This document shows, one piece after another, positions 24,589 through 34,336 of a stretch of DNA of 38,435 nt. A model generated the notes under the pieces. It was not told the origin of the DNA, did no database searches, and saw nothing but the letters and a program-made list of their open reading frames with translations. Positions within the stretch are counted from its first letter, which is position 1; each line of letters opens with the position of its first letter. Origin of the DNA: Sedimentisphaerales bacterium (lineage in GTDB: Bacteria; Planctomycetota; Phycisphaerae; Sedimentisphaerales; Anaerobacaceae); contig JARYLO010000012.1 of assembly GCA_029907605.1 (NCBI GenBank), positions 1-38,435 of the forward strand, written 5' to 3'. The position numbers and the translations under genes are program-made.

Positions 24589-26901
24589 CTAAGGGACGAT
24601 CGTGACCGTGTTGGAACCGCTAAACTCCACACCGGAATTGAGCCTACCGGTGACGGTTAGTGTCACAGGGCCATTACCAGGTATGGCAGCGGTAAGTTGG
24701 TTCTTGAAGAATAGGCCTATGATCGTTGTCACCACAGTGCCATCCGATTGCTCTGAGGCATATTGAGTGAAGGCCTGGACATTGCCAGGTATGATGGTCA
24801 ATGGGATGCCCATGTTCACCTCATTCTTGTGTACATCAAAGAGCCTGACCAAGGCATATACGTATGCACCACCGCTGGTCCGAGAGATCTGGTATGGGTA
24901 GATGGTGACATTTGCAGGTATCGTGCCTGTCACAACATCTATCTGGACCTGATCAGGGGCAGAGTAGTCGCTGCCGTCGAATACTACCAGTGTGATGATG
25001 TGCTGGCCCAATGGTAGTTGTATGGTGGGGCTAACACCGTAGGCCTGATATGGGGTCCCGCCGATGGTCCAGCTCCAGATATATACAAGGCTGTCACCAT
25101 CAGGGTCATATGAACCAGACCCATCGAGCGTTACAAATGCATAGCCACTTGGGTCAGCAGGCACGGTCTGGTCAGGTCCTGCGTCGGCAACCGGTGGGTT
25201 GTTGCCAGGCCCTGGGCCACCTGCCTGATACTCATATGCGCCCATGTCCACGATAGGTGGGGTCCCCGCTCCAGTATCTGGCTTTGTCGGGTCATCTACC
25301 CGCCTTGGTGAACCATCCAGGTCGGTAGTGATCCCTACTGGGATACCGTAGTTTGCTCCGGCATCTATGCAAGGCGAACCTGCACGCAGCCTTAGATCGT
25401 CGTCCTCTGTCCCAGGGATCCCGTCGCCACCAGTGGGTGATTCAAAGAGTGGATTTGCATTTATATTGCCGGCCCCAGGGGCACCTCCCTGGACATCACT
25501 GTACTCCACATCCATCTGGGAATCTGGATCCACCTGCAGCTCCAGGCCACCATCCCACAGGATGCAGCTTGTGACCGTCACGTGGCTTGCGCCAGATGTG
25601 CCGCCTGGCTCGCACACAATGGCCTTGGCCTGAGGGGCATAGTTTGCCGAGAAGGTGCAGTTGGTGATCCGCAGATCAGTATCATAATTGGCCACTCCGC
25701 CACCTAAGGTTGAGGCCTGGTTTCCATTGAACAGACATCCGAATACCATGGTCTCGCTGTACCTGTTGTACATGGCACCGCCTACACCGTTGCTGGACCT
25801 ATTTGCTATGAACTTGCAGTGGATATAGGTTGGGCTGCAGTAATAGTTGAAGGCGGCACCTCCCCAATCTGTAGATGTATTCCTGACGAAACTACACCGC
25901 GTTATCGATGGATAGGAGCCAGTAGTGTTCTCTATCGCACCGCCATAGTCGGCTTCGTTTTCTACAAATAGGCAGTCGACAACCTGTGCGTCACAGTTAT
26001 CGTTACTGATCGCACCGCCCTCCATCCCGCCATAGTTCTGTGTGAAGGTACACTTCTCTATGATGGGCTTGCAATCCCTACTGTAGATAGCCCCTCCCCA
26101 CTTGTCGTACAAGACCTCATTCCAGACGAAGGTGCAGCTCCTGGTGGTGGTATCTGCAACCCAGTTGTTGATGGCACCGCCGCCTCCCTTACTGAAGTTG
26201 GCCTTGAAGGTGCACTTCTCCATCAACGCCGCACCTTGATATATGGCTACTGCCCCTCCGTAGGATAGGGAGGCGTTGACCTGAAACGTGCAGTTGCGTA
26301 TCGTAGGGCTGCCCTTGTATGCAAAAAGGCCTCCACCCCGTTCATACATGTAGGGAAAGTCCGAAGGGCCATTGGCATTGCCACAGGTGATGACAAACCC
26401 ATCCAGCACCGCACTTGCATCCGTATTGCTAGCGGTCACCACCGTGTATGCATTATCCTGCCTTGTAGGGGCGGTCAGGAGCTGATGGACCAGGTTCCGG
26501 TCTGTGATCTGCAACAGGACGTCGTCGCCGTTGAGGTCACCTGAGAGTATCGTCTTGTATTGGGTCACGTTCCTGGCATTGGGGTTTGGGGCCCCATAAC
26601 CTGCATATCCGCCATAAAGGGCCACACCATTTTTCAACTGGAATGTCGCCTTGCGATCCGTTACGCCAGGTATGGTGGCCTGATTCGGTCGGTATATGCC
26701 CTGTCCAACACGAATCGTATCACCAGGTACGGCTACCAGCAGCGCATCCTGAAGGTACCTATAGGCGGTTGCCCAGGAGGTCCCATCGTGTGGACCTGGG
26801 GCCGTGTCATCCACATAGATAATCCCTGCAGTACTGATACCCAGACAGAGAAACTGCACAAGTACCATCCCATACAACGCCTTGCGTATCCTGGCACCCA
26901 T
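24589..26901 (-). CDS. Secreted right-handed beta-helix protein with a PKD domain
   Basis: A 770-residue protein. A signal peptide (about residues 1-25) is followed by IYVDDTAPGPHDGTSWATAYRYLQDAL, the opening typical of the secreted beta-helix proteins common in Phycisphaerae. Residues about 130-460 are imperfect coils of about 20-30 residues recurring as C-T-F...N...GGAI(Y/N)N, rich in Cys, Asn and Gly. A choice-of-anchor-like SPCIDAGANYG and VDMGAYEYQ segment is near 500-555. A PKD-type domain follows at about 565-660 (PPVADAGPDQT, LDGSGSYDPDGD), and a final Ig-like domain closes the protein. No transmembrane anchor or sorting motif is seen at the C-terminus. The role may be adhesion or polysaccharide binding or cleavage; no catalytic residues can be named. 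It is monocistronic with its own terminator. Confidence 0.85.
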   Translation of the reverse strand: MGARIRKALYGMVLVQFLCLGISTAGIIYVDDTAPGPHDGTSWATAYRYLQDALLVAVPGDTIRVGQGIYRPNQATIPGVTDRKATFQLKNGVALYGGYAGYGAPNPNARNVTQYKTILSGDLNGDDVLLQITDRNLVHQLLTAPTRQDNAYTVVTASNTDASAVLDGFVITCGNANGPSDFPYMYERGGGLFAYKGSPTIRNCTFQVNASLSYGGAVAIYQGAALMEKCTFKANFSKGGGGAINNWVADTTTRSCTFVWNEVLYDKWGGAIYSRDCKPIIEKCTFTQNYGGMEGGAISNDNCDAQVVDCLFVENEADYGGAIENTTGSYPSITRCSFVRNTSTDWGGAAFNYYCSPTYIHCKFIANRSSNGVGGAMYNRYSETMVFGCLFNGNQASTLGGGVANYDTDLRITNCTFSANYAPQAKAIVCEPGGTSGASHVTVTSCILWDGGLELQVDPDSQMDVEYSDVQGGAPGAGNINANPLFESPTGGDGIPGTEDDDLRLRAGSPCIDAGANYGIPVGITTDLDGSPRRVDDPTKPDTGAGTPPIVDMGAYEYQAGGPGPGNNPPVADAGPDQTVPADPSGYAFVTLDGSGSYDPDGDSLVYIWSWTIGGTPYQAYGVSPTIQLPLGQHIITLVVFDGSDYSAPDQVQIDVVTGTIPANVTIYPYQISRTSGGAYVYALVRLFDVHKNEVNMGIPLTIIPGNVQAFTQYASEQSDGTVVTTIIGLFFKNQLTAAIPGNGPVTLTVTGRLNSGVEFSGSNTVTIVP

Positions 26902-27021
26902 CTTGGTTCCCTTTCAAAGAGGTCTATTCTGAGGCTTACCTGCTAATATCGAGACAGCGGCTGTATCTGCTGTCTGGTCTTGACTCCTCACTGACGTTTC
27001 AATGTGCATCACACTTCCTAT

Positions 27022-27049
27022 AACATACACCAACAAGGTACTATGTCAA
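27022..27049 (-). promoter_or_regulatory. Candidate promoter of the beta-helix/PKD gene
   Basis: On the minus strand TTGACA (27044-27049) is followed after 16 bases by TATGTT (27022-27027). The leader would be about 115 bases and holds an imperfect hairpin formed by GACAGC and GCTGTC near 26955-26976. The other part of this 270-base gap shows no gene. Confidence 0.45.
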
Positions 27050-27171
27050 GGTATAGAATCTCGTATTGCCTTTAATCGTCAAAATAGGCAGTCGATTACG
27101 CAAAAACATCGGTCGTGCCTCTGAAGATACTGACGGCTGAAACCCAGCCTGCGCAACCCCAGGTTATAGGA

Positions 27172-27906
27172 CTACCATTGGGCCTCTTCAAATGGTCCCA
27201 GTGGGCCTTCGCGGCGGGCCGGCCGGCGGGACCTGATGATGGCCTCTGCTATAGGGATGTCAGTGGGGAAGGTAACCTTGATGTTGGATGGGTCTGACTG
27301 GACTATCGCTACCTGGTGACCCATGGCCTCCACTAGCTGGGCATCATCATAGATCTTGCTGATCTCCGTGTGGTCTAGGGCCTGATATGCCTTGCGGATT
27401 AGGTCTAGCTTGAATACCTGAGGGGTCTGGGCCTCATATAACCCATCCCTAGGGATGGTCGTAACAACCATCCCAGACTTGACCTGCTTGAGTGTATCGC
27501 TAACCGGACAGGCAGGTATGGCGGCCCCGAATCTTGCTGCCGCTGCAATGGTCTTCTCCACCAGTTCTGCGGTTATGCAACACCTGGCTGCGTCGTGGAT
27601 GGCCACCAATTCGATCTGCCCTTTGACTAGTGCAAGTGCCTTCTGTACCGTCTGAGGCCGGTGCTCGCCACCCTCACAGACCTGGACATTGAAGAAGCCC
27701 AGGTTCGCGCCCCACTTGATCTGTAGCCACTCCCTATCCTCGGGCAAGATGGCAAGTATGATCTGCTTGACGTCCTGTCTGGAGGCAAAGACCTCTATGC
27801 TCCGCAGGAACATGGCCCTGCCATCAACATCAACAAACGGTTTCCTCTTCTTGCCGCCAAACCTCTTGGACCTGCCTGCCGCACAGATGATCGCTGCCAC
27901 ATCCAT
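27172..27906 (-). CDS. ispD: 2-C-methyl-D-erythritol 4-phosphate cytidylyltransferase (IspD)
   Basis: A 244-residue enzyme of the non-mevalonate isoprenoid pathway, joining CTP and MEP to give CDP-ME. The nucleotide-binding N-terminus is IICAAGRSKRFGGKKRKPF; the remaining IspD signatures are EGGEHRPQTVQKAL near 78, VAIHDAARCCI near 101, DTLKQV near 137, and the AQTPQVFKLDLI segment near 161. The last 20 residues (SRRPARREGPLGPFEEAQW) extend beyond the fold. The ATG comes 2 bases after the adenosyltransferase stop. It is the last gene of a run that begins with the V-ATPase genes, so it is probably cotranscribed with them. No obvious terminator follows. Confidence 0.95.
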   Translation of the reverse strand: MDVAAIICAAGRSKRFGGKKRKPFVDVDGRAMFLRSIEVFASRQDVKQIILAILPEDREWLQIKWGANLGFFNVQVCEGGEHRPQTVQKALALVKGQIELVAIHDAARCCITAELVEKTIAAAARFGAAIPACPVSDTLKQVKSGMVVTTIPRDGLYEAQTPQVFKLDLIRKAYQALDHTEISKIYDDAQLVEAMGHQVAIVQSDPSNIKVTFPTDIPIAEAIIRSRRPARREGPLGPFEEAQW

Positions 27907-27908
27907 AC

Positions 27909-28445
27909 CTAGTACTCTATCCCCTGTCGTGCCTTGAGCCCCTTGTCGTATGGGTGTTTGATATTATCCATGCTGGTGACCAGATCCGCCATCTCGAGCA
28001 GCTCTGCAGGTGCGTCCCGGCCAGTGATCACTAGCTCGGTATGCCTGGCCTTACTTGAGATAATCTGTCTTACAAGGCCCATATCTGCCAGTCCTTTGGC
28101 CAGGCAGAATGCCAGCTCATCCAGTATCAGCACGTCCCAAAGGCCTCCCGAGGCCTCTTGTAGTAGCTGGCGTAGATAGGCATCTATGGTCGTCCTAGTC
28201 TGTTGTGTGGATCCTGGAGCCAGGGCATTGCGGCCAGCCCTGCCGGCCACCGCCTCTATCTGGATAGGCAAGTGCCAGTTCACTACCGCCATCCTCTCCC
28301 CCAGCTCCAGATCCGGGCCCTTTAGAAACTGGACGATCTTGACCCTTAGTCCCCTACCTGCAGCACGGAGTGCAAGCCCAAAGGCAGCGGTGGTCTTGCC
28401 CTTACCGTATCCTGTGTAGACCTGCACAAGGCCATCTTCCAGCAT
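27909..28445 (-). CDS. cobO: Cob(I)alamin adenosyltransferase, CobA/CobO/BtuR family
   Basis: About 178 residues with the family P-loop GYGKGKTTAAFGLALRAAG near residue 11, the VQFLKG strand near 37, WDVLILDELAFCLAKGL near 102, and VITGRDAP near 138. It converts cob(I)alamin to adenosylcobalamin with ATP. I chose the ATG at 28445 because family members start close to the P-loop (MxxGLVQVYTGxGKGKT) and AGGG precedes it closely; a GTG at 28493, one base after the atpD stop, would add 16 residues. It links the V-ATPase genes to ispD on the same strand, with 2 bases to ispD. Adenosylcobalamin use fits an anaerobic life style; that is inference. Confidence 0.93.
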   Translation of the reverse strand: MLEDGLVQVYTGYGKGKTTAAFGLALRAAGRGLRVKIVQFLKGPDLELGERMAVVNWHLPIQIEAVAGRAGRNALAPGSTQQTRTTIDAYLRQLLQEASGGLWDVLILDELAFCLAKGLADMGLVRQIISSKARHTELVITGRDAPAELLEMADLVTSMDNIKHPYDKGLKARQGIEY

Positions 28446-28494
28446 GACCCTATGATATTCCGTGCCAGGACCCAAACAAGACCCATTAGGCACG

Positions 28495-29109
28495 CTATTG
28501 CCTGATCATCTTGGCGATCTTCATGAGCCTGCTGGTATTGTCCCTCTCGGCCTCTGCGAGCTTGTTGTTTATGAACCTTATTGTCTGATGAAGCTCCGGG
28601 ATCATTACATACTCTAGTACGTTTACCCGCCTGCGGGTGAGATTGAGCTCTATCGCAAGCAATCTGGCCTGTTTTTCCTTCTCTGCCAGCTCGATGAGCT
28701 TGTCGAAGGCCTTCTCCAATGCCAAGAGCGCTACGTCCAGCTCGCCGGAGGTCTGTGCATAGCCATAACCTATGATCTGGCCAGATATCTCCTTGGTCAG
28801 GTGGGGGACCCTCACATTCATGATGCTGCCTATAGAGACCGCCAGGTTCAATCTCTTTGTGGGAACCGCCATTGCCACCTTGACCTGCTCAGGTTCCATG
28901 GTGGCCCTGGCCAACATGAACCTGCGAAATGTCTGGAGGAGCTGTTCCTCTACCTGCCTACGTAATGGCCCGATCTCCCTTGCGATCCTGATAAGATGTC
29001 TGGATATCTCATCCCTCTTTTGGCTAAGGAGCTTGTGTCCCCTGGAGGCAAGCTCTAGTCGCCTCCTGAGCCTAAGCAATTCCATCCTGGTGGCGCTGAC
29101 GTTTTGCAT
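28495..29109 (-). CDS. atpD: V/A-type ATPase subunit D (central rotor stalk)
   Basis: A 204-residue, largely helical coiled-coil protein with the subunit D pattern: MELLRLRRRLELASRGHKLLSQKRDEI at the N-terminus (residues 8-34) and a C-terminal helix with NLTRRRVNVLEYVMIPEL near 160. Subunit D forms the rotor axle with F inside the A3B3 head. Its ATG follows the subunit B stop after 3 bases. It is the last ATPase gene of the operon; the adenosyltransferase gene follows at once. Confidence 0.95.
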   Translation of the reverse strand: MQNVSATRMELLRLRRRLELASRGHKLLSQKRDEISRHLIRIAREIGPLRRQVEEQLLQTFRRFMLARATMEPEQVKVAMAVPTKRLNLAVSIGSIMNVRVPHLTKEISGQIIGYGYAQTSGELDVALLALEKAFDKLIELAEKEKQARLLAIELNLTRRRVNVLEYVMIPELHQTIRFINNKLAEAERDNTSRLMKIAKMIRQ

Positions 29110-29112
29110 GGC

Positions 29113-30507
29113 CTAGGCCTTCTTGTTCCTGAATCTGGGCATATACTTCTCGATCAGCTTGACGTCTATCCTCTTGAGCTCAGCGTCACTAAACATACTG
29201 AGCAGTTCCCATCCAAGGTCCAGTGTGGCCTCTACAGGTCTGTTCTCATAGTAACCCTGTGAGATGTAGCATCTTTCGAATTGATCTGCAAAGGCCATGT
29301 ATCTGCGGTCTTCTTCTGAGAGGGCAGCCTCGCCCATGATGGTTGCCAATTCCTGCATCTCCTTGCCGCGTGCGTATGCAGCATACAACTGGTTGTATAG
29401 GGCGGCATGATCCTCCCTGGTCTTGCCCTCCCCTATGCCCTTATCCTTCAAACGGGAAAGGCTAGGTAGCACGTCTACAGGCGGCGCGATGCTCTTGCGA
29501 TGGAGGGATCGCGAGAGTATCACCTGACCTTCAGTGATATAGCCGGTCAGGTCAGGTACTGGGTGCGTCTTGTCATCCTCTGGCATGGTTAGGACCGGGA
29601 CCATGGTGATAGAGCCCTTCTTACCCTTGATCCTGCCTGCCCGCTCGTATATGGTCGCTAGGTCTGTGTAAAGATAGCCAGGATAACCCCTTCGTCCAGG
29701 CACCTCCTTCCTTGCAGCAGATATCTCCCTGAGGGCCTCACAATAGTTTGTCATGTCGTTTAGCACGACCAATACGTGCATGTCCAGGTCGAATGCCAGA
29801 TACTCTGCTGCGGTCAGTGCAAACCTGGGCGTGGCGATCCGCTCGATCGCAGGCTCATTTGCGAGGTTGATGAACATCACTGCCCTCTCTATCGCACCTG
29901 TGGCATGCAGGTCATCTATAAAGAATTGGGCGGCCTCAAATGTGATCCCCATGGCAGCGAACACCACAGCAAATGCCTCTCCCTTGCCTAGCACGGTGGC
30001 CTGCCTGGCAAGCTGTGCAGTGATCTGGTCATGCGGTAGACCTGAACCAGAGAATATTGGCAGCTTTTGGCCTCGGACGAGTGGGTTGAGCCCATCTATG
30101 CTGGAGATACCTGTCTGGATGAACTCATTGGGGTAGTCCCTGGCATAAGGATTGATCGGTTTGCCGTTTATATCGAGCCTCTTTACAGGGATGATCTGGG
30201 GACCATTGTCCTTAGGTATCCCAAGGCCTGAGAAGACCCTTCCGAGGATGTCAGGTGAGACCCCGAATTCCAGCGGCCTTGTGAGGAATCTGACGGTGGT
30301 CTTTTCGACATCGATGCCACTTGTGCCTTCGAATACCTGCACAAGTGCCTTGTCCTTTTCTACCTGCAGTATCTGGCCATGCCGTATTGAACCATCAGGC
30401 AGTTCTATGTCCACAATGTATCCATATTTTGGCTGGTCTACCGCTTCAACAAGCATCAGTGGCCCAGCAATGCTGGATACGGTTTGGTATTCCCTAACGG
30501 TCAGCAT
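29113..30507 (-). CDS. atpB: V/A-type ATPase subunit B (non-catalytic)
   Basis: A 464-residue subunit that alternates with A in the cytoplasmic head. The N-terminal barrel is [23 protein letters not shown], and the nucleotide-binding region has the degenerate, non-Walker loop SGSGLPHD near residue 155 that marks subunit B. Further conserved parts are [18 protein letters not shown] near 218, the [12 protein letters not shown] segment near 259, and [13 protein letters not shown] near 281. Its start is 23 bases after the subunit A stop. Length and motifs are normal. Confidence 0.97.
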   Translation of the reverse strand: MLTVREYQTVSSIAGPLMLVEAVDQPKYGYIVDIELPDGSIRHGQILQVEKDKALVQVFEGTSGIDVEKTTVRFLTRPLEFGVSPDILGRVFSGLGIPKDNGPQIIPVKRLDINGKPINPYARDYPNEFIQTGISSIDGLNPLVRGQKLPIFSGSGLPHDQITAQLARQATVLGKGEAFAVVFAAMGITFEAAQFFIDDLHATGAIERAVMFINLANEPAIERIATPRFALTAAEYLAFDLDMHVLVVLNDMTNYCEALREISAARKEVPGRRGYPGYLYTDLATIYERAGRIKGKKGSITMVPVLTMPEDDKTHPVPDLTGYITEGQVILSRSLHRKSIAPPVDVLPSLSRLKDKGIGEGKTREDHAALYNQLYAAYARGKEMQELATIMGEAALSEEDRRYMAFADQFERCYISQGYYENRPVEATLDLGWELLSMFSDAELKRIDVKLIEKYMPRFRNKKA

Positions 30508-30530
30508 AGATCCATCCCCAACATCAAGAA

Positions 30531-32312
30531 TTACCTGGTCAACGCCGCATGTCTGAGGGCTGCCACCTCAGTATCGATCTGAGTGCGTATCTGTCGGATC
30601 CTATCGATCTGATCCTGCGGTATGTACTTGGCCCTTGCTATCCGCTCCCTGACGGGAAGCTTGAAGAGTTCTGCAGGATCCACCCCAGCCTCGATCGCTG
30701 CAAGTGCCTGTTTATGGAAGTGCATGACGGTCTTGAGCATCTCGAATTGCTTTTCCATGGAGGTATATGTATCCACAGGGTGGAAGGCATTCTGATGCAA
30801 ATAGTCCTCCCTGATGGACCTGGCGGTCTCAAGTGCCAAGCGATCCTGACCAGAAAGGGCCTCTGCTCCGACCAATCGGACGATCTCTCGCAACTGGGCC
30901 TCCTGTTCCAGCAGGGCCATGGCCTCTACCGTCAGTTGTTCCATCTGCTCGCCCTGATCCTTGTCCTCGAATGCGTCCCTGAGGTACTGCTTATAGAATG
31001 AATAACTGGTAAGCCAGTCTATAGCTGGGAAGTGCCTCTGATAGGCCAGTTCCCCCTTTAGTGACCAGAAGACCTTCACCACATGCAATGTGGCCTGGAC
31101 CACTGAGTCCGAAAGGTCGCCACCAGGAGGGCTGACGGCCCCGATGATAGAGACGGCCCCCTGCCTTTGTGGCTTGCCGAAACAATCTACCAGGCCTGCC
31201 CTCTCATAGAAGGAGGCGATCCTTGCTGCCAGGTATGCAGGATACCCCTCCTCTGCCGGCATCTCCTCCAGCCTGGTGGAGATCTCGCGCATGGCCTCCG
31301 CCCACCTGCTGGTGCTGTCACACATCAATGCAACCACGTAGCCCATATCTCGGAAGTACTCTGCAATGGTGATACCGGTGTATACAGATGCCTCCCTCGC
31401 AGCTACTGGCATGTTGGATGTATTGGCGATCAATACAGACCTTTCCATCAATGGCCTCCCTGACCTGGGGTCCTTCAGCTCCGGGAATTCCGTCAGTACG
31501 TCAGTCATCTCATTGCCCCTCTCTCCACAGCCTACATAGACAACCACATCTGCATCCACCCACTTTGCCAGTTGGTGCTGCACCACGGTCTTGCCGGAGC
31601 CAAAAGGCCCTGGCACACATGCAGTACCTCCCTTTGTGATGGGGAAGAAGGTGTCTATTACCCTCTGACCGGTCCTGAGTATCCTAGAAGGGGTCAACCG
31701 TCCCAATATGGGCCTTGCAAGCCTGACAGGCCACCTCTGCAGCATCGTGATGACATACTCGGTCCCGTCTTCACCTACGCATTTGGCCACAGGTTGGTCG
31801 ACGGTAAAGTCCCCATCGTCTATCTGGATCAGCTTGCCCTTTATCCCAGGCGGGACCATGATCTTGTGTACCATCAGGGAGGTCTCTTGTACCTGCCCTA
31901 TGATGTCACCAGGTGCCACCTGCGTACCATTGCCGACCGTGGGCGTAAAGTGCCATTTCTTTTCCCTATTGAGACCTGGTACCGTGCTGCCCCTACTCAT
32001 GAAGGCCCCCTCGATACCAACCAATACGTTCAAGGGCCTCTGGATACCATCGTAGATACTCTCGATAAGCCCAGGACCCAGCTCCACACTCAGTGGTGCT
32101 CCTGTATCGAGGACCGGCTCACCAGGCCCTATACCAGTAGTCTCTTCATAGACCTGTATGGATGCCAGATCACCCCTGAGTTCTACGATCTCGCCGATCA
32201 GGTTGAGCGATCCTACTCGTACCACATCGTACATCCGCGAGCCAGTCATACCTTCAGCCAGGACCACAGGTCCAGATACCTTGACGATCCTACCTACCCT
32301 TTGCTCAGTCAT
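30531..32312 (-). CDS. atpA: V/A-type ATPase subunit A (catalytic)
   Basis: A 593-residue catalytic subunit. I chose the ATG at 32312 because the sequence [21 protein letters not shown] is the family start, GGAAGG lies 7 bases upstream, and it comes 2 bases after the subunit F stop; the longer frame adds only unrelated residues. Walker A is [11 protein letters not shown] near residue 237. The Walker B region ([19 protein letters not shown] near 330) and the catalytic Glu within the GERGNEM loop near 263 are present, and so is the A-specific non-homologous region. It hydrolyses or makes ATP at the head. Confidence 0.97.
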   Translation of the reverse strand: MTEQRVGRIVKVSGPVVLAEGMTGSRMYDVVRVGSLNLIGEIVELRGDLASIQVYEETTGIGPGEPVLDTGAPLSVELGPGLIESIYDGIQRPLNVLVGIEGAFMSRGSTVPGLNREKKWHFTPTVGNGTQVAPGDIIGQVQETSLMVHKIMVPPGIKGKLIQIDDGDFTVDQPVAKCVGEDGTEYVITMLQRWPVRLARPILGRLTPSRILRTGQRVIDTFFPITKGGTACVPGPFGSGKTVVQHQLAKWVDADVVVYVGCGERGNEMTDVLTEFPELKDPRSGRPLMERSVLIANTSNMPVAAREASVYTGITIAEYFRDMGYVVALMCDSTSRWAEAMREISTRLEEMPAEEGYPAYLAARIASFYERAGLVDCFGKPQRQGAVSIIGAVSPPGGDLSDSVVQATLHVVKVFWSLKGELAYQRHFPAIDWLTSYSFYKQYLRDAFEDKDQGEQMEQLTVEAMALLEQEAQLREIVRLVGAEALSGQDRLALETARSIREDYLHQNAFHPVDTYTSMEKQFEMLKTVMHFHKQALAAIEAGVDPAELFKLPVRERIARAKYIPQDQIDRIRQIRTQIDTEVAALRHAALTR

Positions 32313-32314
32313 AA

Positions 32315-32671
32315 TCAGACCTTCCGACTGTCTTGATTTGTTGTTAGCCTTGCTTGACCAACTATGTTGATACCTGTTGCGACCTTGAGAACATCTGCAA
32401 GTGCCCGTGTTGCGAGGCCGGTTGACTCGGTGGTAAACGGCACGACCACCACACATGGTGTTGCACCACCGGCCAGGGGATCCAGTACCTCAAGTGCATG
32501 TGCGGCCACGTCCTCGGCAAGGATGATCAGTGCATATCCGCCTGCCGCTGCTTTCTTGGCCGAGGCGATGATCTGTTGGCGGTCGTCAGTTACAGTATAG
32601 GCCTCAAGACCCATGGCAGCAAATGGCATCACAAAATCCGCCTGCCCCAAGACCGCAGCTCTACCTTCCAT
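32315..32671 (-). CDS. atpF: V/A-type ATPase subunit F
   Basis: A 118-residue protein with a Rossmann-like N-terminal domain (AVLGQADFVMPFAAMGLEAY) and ALIILAEDVA near residue 45, as in subunit F, which sits on the rotor with D and regulates ATP hydrolysis. GGGAGG lies 6 bases before the ATG. It falls between subunits C and A, the usual place, and its stop is 2 bases from the subunit A start. Confidence 0.93.
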   Translation of the reverse strand: MEGRAAVLGQADFVMPFAAMGLEAYTVTDDRQQIIASAKKAAAGGYALIILAEDVAAHALEVLDPLAGGATPCVVVVPFTTESTGLATRALADVLKVATGINIVGQARLTTNQDSRKV

Positions 32672-32682
32672 CCGACACCTCC

Positions 32683-33717
32683 CTATGCCGCCAATCTCTC
32701 AACAATAAGTCCGGTCTGGAGGTGGTGCCGCTTGGCCACCAGGATAAACCGGACCATCCTGATCTGGTGTTCCTTCTGTAACAGATATGCGATGATCGGT
32801 TGGGGACCTGACGCAATGCAGACAGTGGACCTGAGGAATCCCAGGACGTGATCATCGCATGCCTGCTCAAGGCCTAAGAAGGATTGATGTGCAAGCAAAT
32901 ACCTTACCGCCTCATCCACAACCCTCTGATATGGGCCATAATGGAATAACGAAGGCAATGCCTCCACAGGTCCCTCGAGTGCCGCGTTCAATCTATCTGT
33001 CTCCAAGAAGCCTCCATCCAGCAACAGCCCTGGCAGATCTGTAGGGGCAAGCTTGAGCCTCAGGATCGTTCTTATGTTATTCAGGTCTATCTGTATCCGA
33101 AAGAGGTTGATGATAAAAACATGGCCTATGCGTCTGGCCTGTTCAAGACTATAGCTTGATTGGAACTGGTCCATGGCCAGATCGATACGCCTTATGTCCT
33201 TTGTCTGGTAATAGGCAACCAGGGCCTGCTCGACTGCCTCCTGCAGATACGAGGGCAAGGGGTCAAAGTCCTGTTGTTCGAAGATGGCCGCCCACCTGTC
33301 GGCAGGTACATTCCCTTCTTGACTGTAATCAGCACCTATGGGCTGCTTGCTTACCATCCTCTTCAGACCCAGCCTCAGGTTCAGGAAATCATCCCTGGAC
33401 CTAAAAAACGTAGTGATCCGATCGTCCAGCATCCACTGCGCAAACAGCTCTCTTGCCTGGGCCCTGCGGGCAAGGAGCACCTTCTCAACCTGATCCATAT
33501 CCTGAACGGATGCCAAGGCACCGTACTCGCTGGTGGCCAAGAGGTTCACTGCCTGTTGATAGTCTGGGGCATTGGCCATATCCAGCAGGACCGACCTGGG
33601 CAGCATCTGCATCTCCATGGCACGGGCCTGGGCGGTCTGATACACATATCGCCAATCGTCAGGCCCTATGGAAGGGTAGATATAGAAATCCTGGATGGTC
33701 TCTAGTAGGCCCTTCAT
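32683..33717 (-). CDS. atpC: V/A-type ATPase subunit C (d subunit, AC39 family)
   Basis: A 344-residue all-helical protein with the weakly conserved AC39 pattern: a YVYQTAQARAMEMQML start, repeated helical bundles with FFRSRDDFLNLRLGLKRM near residue 104 and GHVFIINLFRIQIDLNNIRTILR near 200, and the Arg-rich C-terminal helix KEHQIRMVRFILVAKRH near 315. It couples the central axle to the membrane c-ring. It starts 3 bases after the subunit E stop. Sequence alone is weak in this family; the position between E and F makes the call firm. Confidence 0.92.
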   Translation of the reverse strand: MKGLLETIQDFYIYPSIGPDDWRYVYQTAQARAMEMQMLPRSVLLDMANAPDYQQAVNLLATSEYGALASVQDMDQVEKVLLARRAQARELFAQWMLDDRITTFFRSRDDFLNLRLGLKRMVSKQPIGADYSQEGNVPADRWAAIFEQQDFDPLPSYLQEAVEQALVAYYQTKDIRRIDLAMDQFQSSYSLEQARRIGHVFIINLFRIQIDLNNIRTILRLKLAPTDLPGLLLDGGFLETDRLNAALEGPVEALPSLFHYGPYQRVVDEAVRYLLAHQSFLGLEQACDDHVLGFLRSTVCIASGPQPIIAYLLQKEHQIRMVRFILVAKRHHLQTGLIVERLAA

Positions 33718-33720
33718 CCC

Positions 33721-34323
33721 CTATGCAAAAAGCTCTGCTGCCAAGATCGGCTCTAATTCAAGACGAGCTTGAGCTACTATCACATCCAATGAACAGTTCG
33801 TCCGCACCTTGCCCTTTTGGAGCACAAGTCCAGCGCCAATGGGCATCCTTTGCTGTGCAAGTCTCAGACCTGCAGGCCTTCCCTTAGCGGTCAACGACTG
33901 ATTGACCTGGTCAATCAAGGATTGATCGATCCTGGTCTCCTGATTGTCTATGACCACCTCCTCGCCTCCACTTGCGAATTGGATCATGAGGCTAGCCATC
34001 AGGTCCCTGTACTTGTCAGCAGGCATGGCCTTAATCAGGCCAGCTGCCTGGGAGAAGACCTCATCCAATATCATCCTCTTCTTTGCCAAAAGCTCCTTGG
34101 CAAGGTCCATCCTTGCGGCAGCGAGCATATGGTCTATCTGATCTTGGGCGGCCTTTGCTGCCAGGGCCTGTGTCTGGCTCTCGAATTGGGCCAAGGTCTG
34201 ATCCAATGCGGCCTTCTGTTCAGCCTGGCGCTGGTAGGCCTGCTCCTTGATCTTTTGGGCCTGGGCCCACGCCTCCTGAAGGATCTTTTCTATGACATTC
34301 TCGGCCTGTGCGACGGTATCCAT
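33721..34323 (-). CDS. atpE: V/A-type ATPase subunit E (peripheral stalk)
   Basis: About 200 residues. The N-terminal half is a long Ala/Gln/Lys-rich coiled coil (AENVIEKILQEAWAQAQKI onward) and the C-terminal half is a mixed domain with the SLDVIVAQARLELEPILA ending. I placed the start at the ATG 34323 because GAGGTGG lies 4 bases upstream; 13 further in-frame residues upstream overlap the subunit K gene. Subunit E pairs with the small H subunit to form the stator stalk. Confidence 0.93.
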   Translation of the reverse strand: MDTVAQAENVIEKILQEAWAQAQKIKEQAYQRQAEQKAALDQTLAQFESQTQALAAKAAQDQIDHMLAAARMDLAKELLAKKRMILDEVFSQAAGLIKAMPADKYRDLMASLMIQFASGGEEVVIDNQETRIDQSLIDQVNQSLTAKGRPAGLRLAQQRMPIGAGLVLQKGKVRTNCSLDVIVAQARLELEPILAAELFA

Positions 34324-34336
34324 GTATCCACCTCGC

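Noticed and set aside
26945-27049. Riboswitch in the leader of the beta-helix gene
   Set aside because: A small GACAGC/GCTGTC hairpin is present, but no known riboswitch core (for example that of the c-di-GMP type) could be recognised.
31572-32336. Plus-strand frame of 254 residues over the V-ATPase A gene
   Set aside because: It is antisense to a fully conserved subunit A, with no start signals and no recognisable domain.
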